A stretch of DNA of 13,726 bases from an uncultured Actinomycetes bacterium (GCA_937876275.1 CALFIA010000176.1:1-13726); one strand, 5' to 3'. Numbered from the stretch's first letter, positions 6,220-13,093 are shown. Translations and numbers: made by a program. Notes: generated by a model not told the origin, from the sequence alone.

Positions 6220-6984
6220 GTGGGCGTAGTTCTGTCGTATGCCGAGTACGGGCCTGCCGAACAGGTTCCGATCCTGTTCTCGAGCTCCATCGGTTCCTCG
6301 CGAGTGATGTGGAGTCACCAGGTCACGGCTATCTCGGCCGAGCGCCGCATGCTGCTGCTCGATCATCGTGGTCACGGTGAATCGCCAATGCCCGATGGAC
6401 CTTATGAGATGAGCGATCTCGCCGATGACGTCATCGCGACGATGGACTCTCTCGGCATCGAGCAGGCCGACTTCGTCGGACTCTCGCTCGGTGGCATGGT
6501 CGGCATGTGGCTGGGAGCGCACTATCCGCAGCGCCTTCGACGTCTTGTGCTCGCGTGCACGACCCCGTACATGCCGCCGCCGGAGCTATGGCAGGAGCGT
6601 GCTGCGAAGGTGATGGAACAGGGCATGGAATCCATCCAGGATGCTGTCTTCGCTCGCTGGTTTACCGAAAGCTTCACTGCTGAGCATCCCGACCAGGTAA
6701 CTCCGTTGCGTGATCAGTTCCTCACCACGTCACCGTATGGATATTCCCAATGCGGGCTGGCGATCTCTCGGATGGATCAACGAGCGACGCTCGAAGACAT
6801 TCGTATGCCGACGCTGGTGATCGCAGGAAGCGATGACCCGGCCACGACCCCTGAGGTCTGCCACGATCTAGCCGCCGCTATTCCTGGCGCGATCTTCGCC
6901 GAGGTGGAGGCCTCGCACATTGCCGCGGTAGAGGCAGCCGAAGATTTCACCGAGCTCGTTCTCGAGCATCTGCAGAAGGGCTGA
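6220..6984 (+). CDS. pcaD: 3-oxoadipate enol-lactonase (alpha/beta hydrolase)
   Basis: PcaD hydrolyses beta-ketoadipate enol-lactone to beta-ketoadipate. The 254-residue alpha/beta hydrolase has the nucleophile elbow GLSLGGM with Ser89, an acid in IAGSDDPATTP (Asp206) and His233 in EASHIAAVE. The N-terminal oxyanion segment reads FSSSIGSSRVMW, like the NSLGT type of PcaD rather than the common HG motif. Translation starts at GTG 6220, with GGGGGAG 5 nt upstream in the end of pcaB. It is followed 2 nt later by pcaC in a different frame. In many actinobacteria these two enzymes are fused as PcaL; here they are separate. Confidence 0.9.
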   Translation: MGVVLSYAEYGPAEQVPILFSSSIGSSRVMWSHQVTAISAERRMLLLDHRGHGESPMPDGPYEMSDLADDVIATMDSLGIEQADFVGLSLGGMVGMWLGAHYPQRLRRLVLACTTPYMPPPELWQERAAKVMEQGMESIQDAVFARWFTESFTAEHPDQVTPLRDQFLTTSPYGYSQCGLAISRMDQRATLEDIRMPTLVIAGSDDPATTPEVCHDLAAAIPGAIFAEVEASHIAAVEAAEDFTELVLEHLQKG

Positions 6985-6986
6985 CC

Positions 6987-7358
6987 ATGGGTGATCCGAT
7001 CGAGGGAATGAAGGTGCGCCGCCAGGTGCTGGGCGATGCGCATGTCGATGCGGCGCGGGCGAATGCCGACGAGTTCTCTGCCGAGTGGCAGGACTTCGTG
7101 ACCGAGCAGGCCTGGGGTGCTGTCTGGACTCGCCCCGGACTATCGCTGCGCGAACGAAGCTTGATCACGGTGGCGTTGCTTACCGCGCTGGGTCGAGATG
7201 AGGAACTCCCGCTTCATGTGCGAGGTGCCATCAACAACGGCGTCACTACCGATGAGATTCGCGAGGTGATCATGCACACCTCCGTCTACGCGGGCATCTC
7301 TGTCGGCAATACGGCTATGCATGTCGCGGCGCGCACTCTGCGCGAGATGACCTCGTAG
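6987..7358 (+). CDS. pcaC: 4-carboxymuconolactone decarboxylase
   Basis: PcaC removes CO2 from gamma-carboxymuconolactone to give beta-ketoadipate enol-lactone, the PcaD substrate. The 123-residue all-helical protein is a complete single CMD domain. It has RPGLSLRERSLITVALLTALGR (about 49-70), then ELPLHVRGAINNGVTTDEIREVI with His77, and a C-terminal HTSVYAGISVGNTAM block. It lacks the CxxC of the AhpD branch, as expected for a true PcaC. The ATG has AGAAGGG 6 nt upstream. The stop directly abuts the start of the transporter gene. Confidence 0.9.
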   Translation: MGDPIEGMKVRRQVLGDAHVDAARANADEFSAEWQDFVTEQAWGAVWTRPGLSLRERSLITVALLTALGRDEELPLHVRGAINNGVTTDEIREVIMHTSVYAGISVGNTAMHVAARTLREMTS

Positions 7359-8549
7359 GTGGATGCGCAACAGATCAGGCTGAAGCACCCGCGGCTGATC
7401 TTCCTCGTCGCGGCCTTCACTGCCATCGCGCCGCTGTGCACGGACCTCTACCTGCCGGTGATGCCGAGCATGTCGGTATCGCTGGGAACATCGGCTTCGG
7501 CTGTGCAGGCCACCATCACCACAGTGCTGCTCGGCTTAGCCCTGGGGCAGCTTGTCGCGGGGCCGCTCAGCGATCAGCTTGGTCGCCGCGGGCCGTTGAT
7601 TGTCGGCACCATCGCCTTCATCGTCACCAATGTGGCCAGCGCCTTCGCTCCGAACATCGGCGTGCTGCTTTTCGTGCGTTTTCTCGTTGGACTTTCCGCG
7701 GCAGTATGCGTGGTGGTCTCTCGCGCAATCGTCGCCGACGTCTTCCCGGGCGTCGAGGGAGCGCGTGCGTTCGCTCTCTTAGGTGCCGTCATGGGCATCG
7801 CACCTGCAGTGGCCCCCGTGATCGGTGGCTTTCTCGCAACGATCATGGATTGGCGCGGCATGTTCATCGTGCTGGGACTCTTCGGAGTTCTGCTCGCGGT
7901 GCTGGCCATTGCACGAATACCCGAGTCAATGCCCGAGCATGCGCGTCAGGAATCCGGTTTTGGCTCGGCTGCCCGTGATCTCGGCGCCTGTCTCGGCAAC
8001 CGTCGATTCATGACCTTTGTCGTCTGCTCGGCGATGTCGGGCGGCATTCTCTTCTCCTACATTGCTGCCTCCGCCTTCGTTCTGGAGGACGGCTTCAGCC
8101 TCGGCACGACCGCTTACGGATTCGTCTTCGCGGCCAACTCGGTCGGGATCTTCTGCGTGTCCTTAATCGGCCGTCGGCTCGTCGGGCGCCTTGGCCCGGA
8201 TCGACTGCTGTGGGTTGGTCAGTCGACAGCCCTGCTCGGATCTGCGATTGCCCTGACTGCGCTGGTCGTCCACGTGCTCCCGCTGCTGCTCATCGGCCTT
8301 TTCATCGCGATCGCCAGCCTGGGCCTGATCATGGCCAACACCATGGCCTTGGGAATGGCGTCGTCACCGGTTCGCGCGGGAGCGGCCTCGGCGCTGCTGG
8401 GGATCTCGGGATTCCTGGTCGGGGGACTGCTGGCCCCCCTGGCCGGACTCAGCTCCACCGGCGTGGCCCTGGGGCTGATGATGGCGATCTTCGCCGTCGG
8501 GGGGCTCCTCGTGCACCGCTTCATGCTGCCCGGTAATCCCAGCAAGTAG
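7359..8549 (+). CDS. MFS transporter of Bcr/CflA type
   Basis: This 396-residue inner-membrane protein should have 12 membrane helices; hydrophobic blocks run from residue 12 to near the C-terminus. The loop after helix 2 carries MFS motif A, GQLVAGPLSDQLGRR (63-77). The N-terminal pattern TDLYLPVMPSM is typical of the Bcr/CflA drug:proton antiporter family, not of the aromatic acid:proton symporters such as PcaK. Its GTG immediately follows the pcaC stop with no good ribosome site, so it is probably translated by coupling at the end of the pca operon. Import of protocatechuate or 4-hydroxybenzoate, or export of a toxic intermediate, are both possible. Confidence 0.85.
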   Translation: MDAQQIRLKHPRLIFLVAAFTAIAPLCTDLYLPVMPSMSVSLGTSASAVQATITTVLLGLALGQLVAGPLSDQLGRRGPLIVGTIAFIVTNVASAFAPNIGVLLFVRFLVGLSAAVCVVVSRAIVADVFPGVEGARAFALLGAVMGIAPAVAPVIGGFLATIMDWRGMFIVLGLFGVLLAVLAIARIPESMPEHARQESGFGSAARDLGACLGNRRFMTFVVCSAMSGGILFSYIAASAFVLEDGFSLGTTAYGFVFAANSVGIFCVSLIGRRLVGRLGPDRLLWVGQSTALLGSAIALTALVVHVLPLLLIGLFIAIASLGLIMANTMALGMASSPVRAGAASALLGISGFLVGGLLAPLAGLSSTGVALGLMMAIFAVGGLLVHRFMLPGNPSK

Positions 8550-8551
8550 GA

Positions 8552-8590
8552 CACTCCTCCCGCAATATGGGAAAAACCCTTGACGGAGTG
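8552..8590. repeat. Inverted repeat spanning the promoter upstream of the SDR operon
   Basis: The perfect arms CACTCC (8552-8557) and GGAGTG (8585-8590) enclose the operator-like palindrome and part of the -35 box. It could fold as a loose hairpin in read-through RNA from the pca operon or be part of a protein-binding site. No T-run follows, so an intrinsic terminator is not supported. Confidence 0.3.
8558..8572. promoter_or_regulatory. IclR-operator-like palindrome upstream of the SDR operon
   Basis: TCCCGCAATATGGGA has 4-bp arms and a 7-nt centre like the two exact operator copies, and shares the CCG-N5-TGG core. Only 8 of 15 positions are identical to them. It lies 7 nt before the -35 box and 45 nt before the ATG at 8617, the same arrangement as at pcaH. 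It may bind the same IclR protein weakly, or another regulator. Confidence 0.4.
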
Positions 8591-8608
8591 ATCTAGCCCA
8601 CGTATGGT
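8580..8608 (+). promoter_or_regulatory. Predicted promoter of the six-gene BKACE operon
   Basis: TTGACG (8580-8585) and TATGGT (8603-8608) are 17 nt apart, the best promoter match in the window. The ATG of the first gene begins 9 nt after the -10 and has no ribosome site, so the mRNA is probably leaderless or nearly so. Confidence 0.65.
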
Positions 8609-8616
8609 CCCCAGTC

Positions 8617-9402
8617 ATGACAGCAGACCCCACCGCCCGGTTCTCCGTCGCCGGCAAGTCGATCATCATCACCGGTGCCTCAGGCGCCATGGGTAGTGAG
8701 GCCGCCAAGGGCCTCGGCGCAGCGGGCGCGAAACTGACCCTGGCGGGCAGTAATCGCGAGGCGCTCGAGCAGCTCGCCGCGCTACCGGAGTGCGCGGGCG
8801 CCGCCATCTGCGTTCGTCGCCCGGATACTCCCGATGATGCCAAGGCCATCGTCGACACTGCTGTAGGCGCCTTCGGCAAGCTCGACGGCATGCTCGTGGC
8901 CTCGGGAATGAACAAGGTCGCGATGATCACCGACATGGACGTCGCTGACTGGGAGTCCGTGATGGACGCCAACGTCAAGGGCTCATGGCTGATGTCGCAG
9001 GCGGCCGGTCGAGTGTGGCTGGAGCAGGGCACTGGCGGCTCGCTCGTTCTCGTGTCATCCACGCGCGGCAAGCTCGGCCACCCGGCCGGCTACACCGCGT
9101 ACTGCCCGTCGAAGGCCGCTGTTGACCTCCTCGGCAAGACTCTCGCCGCGGAATGGGGCCCCTCGCAGGTGCGCGTGAATGTTCTTGCCCCCACTGTCTT
9201 CCGCTCCGAGCTCACTGCATGGATGTATGCCGACGACGAGAAGGGCCGCGCGACTCGTGAGGCGATGTTCGCGCGTATTCCGCTCAAGCGATTCGCCGAG
9301 CCGGAGGACTTCGTGGGTGCACTTGTCTACCTGCTCAGCGATGCCTCGACCTTCATGACCGGTCAGGTGCTCTACCTCGATGGTGGCTACACGGCGTGCT
9401 GA
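8617..9402 (+). CDS. Short-chain dehydrogenase/reductase (SDR)
   Basis: This 261-residue classical SDR should oxidise or reduce an alcohol/ketone with NAD(P). The cofactor motif is TGASGAMG (19-26), the active-site helix Asn is Asn119 (DANVKG), and the catalytic triad is Ser148 (VLVSS), Tyr162 and Lys166 (YCPSK). The usual NNAG is replaced by VASGMN (94-99). The C-terminus FMTGQVLYLDGGYTAC is typical. It heads a six-gene operon behind a good promoter with an apparently leaderless ATG, and overlaps the next gene by 7 bp. The substrate is unknown; given the BKACE downstream, oxidation of a hydroxy acid is a reasonable guess. Confidence 0.88.
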   Translation: MTADPTARFSVAGKSIIITGASGAMGSEAAKGLGAAGAKLTLAGSNREALEQLAALPECAGAAICVRRPDTPDDAKAIVDTAVGAFGKLDGMLVASGMNKVAMITDMDVADWESVMDANVKGSWLMSQAAGRVWLEQGTGGSLVLVSSTRGKLGHPAGYTAYCPSKAAVDLLGKTLAAEWGPSQVRVNVLAPTVFRSELTAWMYADDEKGRATREAMFARIPLKRFAEPEDFVGALVYLLSDASTFMTGQVLYLDGGYTAC

Positions 9403-10292
9403 CCTCCGCTTCGACCTCGATTCAGTCCGTCGCCGTTGTCGGCGCCGGGCTGATGGGTCGTCGCATTGCCGGAGTCATGGCACGCGCGGGCTTCCGCACG
9501 GTTCTCACCGATGCGAATGTCGAGATCCTGCCGGCAGCGCTGTCCGACGCCCAGGCCATGTGCACCGGCACGGTTGAGCTGAGCACTGCACCCGACATCG
9601 TCACGGCGGTAGCCGATGTCGACCTCGTCATCGAGGCGATCGTCGAGAATCTCGAGATCAAGCGCGAGGTATTCGCCCTGATGCGCGCGGCGAATCCCAC
9701 GGCAATCCTTGCCACGAATTCGTCAGTCATCCCGATCACCGCGATTGCCTCGGAGCTCGCTGACACGTCGGCTTGCGTGGGCATGCACTGGTGGAATCCG
9801 CCGGATCTCATCCCGATTGTCGAGGTGATCCGCGGCGAGGGCACGAGCGATATCGCGATGGATCTCTGTGTCGATGCATTGACTCGCGCGGGCAAGCTGC
9901 CGGTGCGCGTCGAGCGCGATGTGCCCGGCTTCGTCGGCAATCGCCTGCAGCATGCACTGTGGCGTGAGGCGATCGATCTCGTTGCTTCCGGTGTCTGCGA
10001 TGCCGAGACGGTTGATCTCGTCGTGCGCAACACCATTGGCCTGCGCCTGGCCGAGATGGGCCCGATCGAAAATGCCGACTACGTCGGCCTCGATCTGACC
10101 CTCGCTATCCACGAGCAAGTTCTCCCGAGCATCAACTCTGATCCCTTCCCCAGCCCGTACCTCGCCGAGCTCGTCGCTGCAGGCAGCCTGGGCGCGAAGT
10201 CGGGCCACGGTTTCCTCGACTGGCCTGACGGCTCGCGCGAGGCAGCAGCAACGCGGCTTGCCGCACACGTCTCATCGCAACTCAACGCTTAA
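9396..10292 (+). CDS. 3-hydroxyacyl-CoA dehydrogenase family protein
   Basis: The 298-residue protein has an N-terminal Rossmann domain (VAVVGAGLMG, GxGxxG at 16-21, with Asp39 favouring NAD) and a C-terminal helical 3HCDH domain. Catalytic-type residues are Ser110 (TNSS), His131 and Asn134 (MHWWNPPDLIP), Glu143 (IVEVI) and Asn182 (DVPGFVGNR). The HWWNPP motif differs from the HFFNP of fatty-acid enzymes. From memory it is closer to relatives acting on small or non-CoA substrates, such as a vitamin B6-degradation dehydrogenase with HWSNPP. The start is GTG 9396, overlapping the SDR stop by 7 bp. It probably forms a beta-keto acid for the BKACE encoded downstream (inference). Confidence 0.85.
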   Translation: MLTSASTSIQSVAVVGAGLMGRRIAGVMARAGFRTVLTDANVEILPAALSDAQAMCTGTVELSTAPDIVTAVADVDLVIEAIVENLEIKREVFALMRAANPTAILATNSSVIPITAIASELADTSACVGMHWWNPPDLIPIVEVIRGEGTSDIAMDLCVDALTRAGKLPVRVERDVPGFVGNRLQHALWREAIDLVASGVCDAETVDLVVRNTIGLRLAEMGPIENADYVGLDLTLAIHEQVLPSINSDPFPSPYLAELVAAGSLGAKSGHGFLDWPDGSREAAATRLAAHVSSQLNA

Positions 10293-10322
10293 CACCACAT
10301 CACCCATCTCGAAAGGACTGTC

Positions 10323-11156
10323 ATGACCTACACCTGGCCGCTTGGCGACGCAGAATCACAGCTGGAGTTCGTCGAGCTCTCCCACTCGTGGGGCCTCGGT
10401 CAGCCATGCTGGCCCTACTTCGAAGATGTGAAGATCGAGCGCCTGCACGGCATGGCCAAGAGTCGCGTGCTGACCCAGAAGATCACCACGGTCATGCATT
10501 CGGGCACTCACATCGACGCCCCGGGTCACGTAGTCGAGGGCACTCCGCTGCTCGACGAGATCCCGCTGAGCGCATTCTTCGGCACCGGTGTCGTGCTCGA
10601 CGTGCCGATGGGCAAGTGGGAGAAGATCATGCCCGAGCACCTGGAGAAGGCGGCCGAGAAGACCCCTGTGCGCCCCGGCGACATTGTCATCGTGAACACC
10701 GGCTGGCATCACAAGTACGCCGATAGCGCTGAGTACTACGCCTACAGCCCTGGCTTCTACAAGGAGGCCGGTGAGTGGTTCGTGTCGAAGGGCGTGAAGG
10801 CTGTCGGCACCGATACTCAGGCACTCGATCACCCGTTGGCAACGGCTATCGGCCCGCACGGCCCGTCCGAGGCCGCCGGTGGACTCCTGCCCTGGGCCTG
10901 CAAGGAGTACGAGGAGGAGACCGGCAAGAAGGTCGCCGACGAATTCGCCCTCTGGGAGCCCTGCCATCGCGAGATCCTCAGCCACGGCATCTATGGCTTC
11001 GAGAATGTCGGCGGCGATGTCGACCAGGTCACCGGCAAGCGCGTGACCTTCGCCGCCTTCCCGTGGCGCTGGCGCGGTGGCGACGGCTGCATCGTGCGCC
11101 TGGTGGCCATCACCGACCCGAAGGGCACCTACCGCATCGAGACGGGCAACAACTGA
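10323..11156 (+). CDS. Cyclase-family metal-dependent hydrolase (kynurenine-formamidase-like)
   Basis: This 277-residue protein contains the family signature HSGTHIDAPGH (59-69, HxGTHxDxPxH), whose His and Asp residues bind divalent metal, and a later conserved Glu227 (GIYGFENVGG). Relatives include kynurenine formamidase KynB and isatin hydrolase, which open amide or ring bonds, and also polyketide-cyclase-annotated proteins. It is longer than KynB (about 210) owing to inserts around 95-150 and 190-215. The ATG has a clear ribosome site (AAAGGA, 5 nt spacing) after a 30-bp gap. Nearly all codons end in C or G, which suggests high expression. It may hydrolyse a lactone, amide or cyclic diketone in the operon's pathway; the substrate is not identifiable. 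Confidence 0.85.
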   Translation: MTYTWPLGDAESQLEFVELSHSWGLGQPCWPYFEDVKIERLHGMAKSRVLTQKITTVMHSGTHIDAPGHVVEGTPLLDEIPLSAFFGTGVVLDVPMGKWEKIMPEHLEKAAEKTPVRPGDIVIVNTGWHHKYADSAEYYAYSPGFYKEAGEWFVSKGVKAVGTDTQALDHPLATAIGPHGPSEAAGGLLPWACKEYEEETGKKVADEFALWEPCHREILSHGIYGFENVGGDVDQVTGKRVTFAAFPWRWRGGDGCIVRLVAITDPKGTYRIETGNN

Positions 11157-11157
11157 A

Positions 11158-11505
11158 ATGCGCGTCACGAAGCATGTTCATGCCGTCGAATACCACCCGC
11201 CGTTCCATGAAGGCGTCGATGCTCGGCGCCTTCAGGGAATGGAAGTCGGCGAGACCGACGGCTTCTGGCTCGGACTCTCGGTGTACCCGCCGGGAGCTTC
11301 AGCCGGCCCTTCCGAGGTGATGGGAGAGTCGATCTACTTGGTGGTCAGCGGTGATTTGGTGCTCTACTGCGACGACGAGGTCATTCACCTGACGCAATAC
11401 GACTCAGTTCACCTAGCCAAGGGTGATCACCGTCGGCTCGTGAACGAGTCCGATTCCGAGGCCGTACTCGCTGTCACGATCGCGAATCCGCCGAAGGCAG
11501 ACTGA
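11158..11505 (+). CDS. Small cupin-domain protein
   Basis: The 115-residue product from ATG 11158 has a single beta-barrel cupin pattern: SVYPPGASAGPSEVMGESIYLVVSGDLVLYCDDEVIHLTQYDSVHLAKGDHRRLVNES (roughly 44-101, written here as one domain). The first cupin motif lacks the usual HxH; SEVMGES stands where the metal-binding residues normally are, so it may not bind metal in the classical way. Small cupins of this kind can be isomerases, lyases or binding proteins. It starts one base after the cyclase-family stop and shares one base (TGATG) with the BKACE start. An upstream in-frame region exists in the cyclase gene but is its shadow. No function is assigned. Confidence 0.75.
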   Translation: MRVTKHVHAVEYHPPFHEGVDARRLQGMEVGETDGFWLGLSVYPPGASAGPSEVMGESIYLVVSGDLVLYCDDEVIHLTQYDSVHLAKGDHRRLVNESDSEAVLAVTIANPPKAD

Positions 11506-12320
11506 TGAGTGTTGTGCTGACTGTCGCACCGACAGGCCCTATCGCCACGAAGGCCGATAACCCGTACCTGCCGACATCTCCGGAGGAGATTGCCGATGCG
11601 GTGTACGCGGCGTACCTCGAGGGTGCGTCGGTTGCGCATCTTCACCTGCGAGATGAGTTCGAGCGGCCCACTGCCGACTTGAATATTGCTCGTCGCACGA
11701 TGGATCTCATCGAGGAGAAGTGCCCGATCCATATTCAGCTCTCCACGGGTGTCGGCCTCACGGTCGACTTCGAGGATCGCGAGAAGATGGTCGAGCTTCG
11801 CCCGCGCATGGCCACGCTCAATCCGTGCTCGATGAGCTTCGGCAAGGGTGAGTTCCGTAATCCGCCGGACGGTGTTCGGCGTCTTGCGGCACGCATGCGC
11901 GAGCTCGACATCAAGCCCGAGCTCGAGGTCTACGACACCGGTCATCTCGACGCCGTGATGCGCCTGTACGACGAAGGCCTGCTGGCTGAGCCGATGCAGT
12001 TCTCGATCGTGCTCGGAGTCGCCGGGGGAGCGTCGGCAACGCCGCAGAACCTGGTGATGATGGTCGAGCGACTGCCGAAGGACTGCATCTGGCAGATCAT
12101 CGCGATCGGCAAGGCCAACCTGCAGCTGACCGGCATTGGCCTCGCCCTCGGCGGCAATGCGCGTGCCGGCCTGGAAGACACCCTCTACCTTCGCAAGGGC
12201 GAGATAGCGCAAGGCAATACGCCACTGGTCAAGCGCACGGCCGATCTTGCGCGCTCATTGGATCTGTCCATCGCTTCGGTTGACGAGACCGAGCGCATCT
12301 TGAGCCTGCCGAGTCGCTGA
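11505..12320 (+). CDS. BKACE-family beta-keto acid cleavage enzyme
   Basis: The 271-residue TIM-barrel protein belongs to the BKACE (former DUF849) family. Members condense a beta-keto acid with acetyl-CoA and split it into acetoacetate plus a new acyl-CoA. The known examples are Kce of lysine fermentation and dehydrocarnitine cleavage. Zinc ligands are visible as His45 and His47 (VAHLHLRD, 43-50) and Glu224 (AGLEDTLYL). Arg220 and Asp225 are in the catalytic positions, with Ser80/Thr81 in LSTGVG. Substrate-side residues include Glu139 and Glu141 (PELEVYD). The start overlaps the cupin stop by one base. Neighbouring dehydrogenases suit the role of making its beta-keto substrate. The subfamily and true substrate cannot be told by eye. 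Confidence 0.9.
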   Translation: MSVVLTVAPTGPIATKADNPYLPTSPEEIADAVYAAYLEGASVAHLHLRDEFERPTADLNIARRTMDLIEEKCPIHIQLSTGVGLTVDFEDREKMVELRPRMATLNPCSMSFGKGEFRNPPDGVRRLAARMRELDIKPELEVYDTGHLDAVMRLYDEGLLAEPMQFSIVLGVAGGASATPQNLVMMVERLPKDCIWQIIAIGKANLQLTGIGLALGGNARAGLEDTLYLRKGEIAQGNTPLVKRTADLARSLDLSIASVDETERILSLPSR

Positions 12321-12321
12321 C

Positions 12322-13092
12322 ATGGGAATTCTCGAGGGCAAGACGGCACTGATCAGCGGCACCGGCCGCGGGATCGGACGTGCCGTCGCCCTCGAGATGG
12401 CCGCACAAGGAGCACGAATCTTTGGCGCAGACCTTGACGTGGCGTCCAATTCTGAAACGATTCAACTCGTCCGCGAGGCGGGCGGGGTCATGGAGGGGCT
12501 CGCCCCCGTTGACCTCTCGAATCAGGAGGGTGCTGATGCGTGGGTTGCAGCGGCTGTCGCGGCCTTTGGCTCCTTCGACATCCTCTACAACAACGCCTCG
12601 GCGCTGCGCCACGGGCCACTCGACACCATCGATCTCGATGACTGGTACTTCACCATCCAGAACGAGCTGCACATCGTCTTCCACTGCACGCGCGCTGCCT
12701 GGCCGGTACTCGTGAAGAACGGCGGCGGCACGATCATCAACGTCGGTTCGATTGCCGGGATGCGCGGCGTCGAGTTCGTGCCCATGGCGCCGCACGGCGC
12801 AGCGAAAGGCGGCGTGATCGCCTTCACGATGCACACCACTGCGGCTGGTGCCGGCCTCAACATTCGCGCGAACTCGATTTCGCCCGGCATGACACGTACA
12901 CCCGAAACTGCGCAGTTCATCGACGATCCGAATGGGCCGATTCCAGAACTGATGAAGAAGACACCCTCGCGTCGCGTGGGCGAGACCAAGGACATCGCGA
13001 AGCTCGTCGCGTTCCTTGCCTCCGATGACTCCTCCTATATCAACGGCACGAACATCGTCATCGACGGCGGTGTGAGCGCAATGGGAGGGTGA
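12322..13092 (+). CDS. SDR-family protein with His in place of the catalytic Tyr
   Basis: The 256-residue SDR has the cofactor motif SGTGRGIG (12-19), NNAS at 90-93, Asn114, Ser143 (VGSIAG) and the C-terminal SYINGTNIVIDGG. The active-site YxxxK reads HGAAK: His158 replaces Tyr and Lys162 is kept (codon CAC at 12793-12795). By recall, an atypical SDR group with HGAxK exists, so this is likely a real variant and not an error. It may still be an oxidoreductase using His as acid/base, or it may have a different role. It begins one base after the BKACE stop and closes the operon; a hairpin follows 2 bp after its stop. Confidence 0.85.
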   Translation: MGILEGKTALISGTGRGIGRAVALEMAAQGARIFGADLDVASNSETIQLVREAGGVMEGLAPVDLSNQEGADAWVAAAVAAFGSFDILYNNASALRHGPLDTIDLDDWYFTIQNELHIVFHCTRAAWPVLVKNGGGTIINVGSIAGMRGVEFVPMAPHGAAKGGVIAFTMHTTAAGAGLNIRANSISPGMTRTPETAQFIDDPNGPIPELMKKTPSRRVGETKDIAKLVAFLASDDSSYINGTNIVIDGGVSAMGG

Positions 13093-13093
13093 T

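Noticed and set aside
8558..8582. GGG-AAAAA-CCC mini-hairpin as terminator of the pca operon
   Set aside because: A 3-bp stem is too weak and there is no T-run; the bases are better explained by the palindrome and promoter.
10356..11168. Long minus-strand frame (270 codons) opposite the cyclase-family gene
   Set aside because: Produced by the strong C/G third-position bias of the real gene; no recognisable domain.
11427..12212. Long minus-strand frame (261 codons) opposite the BKACE gene
   Set aside because: Shadow of a well-supported enzyme gene; no domain or ribosome site.
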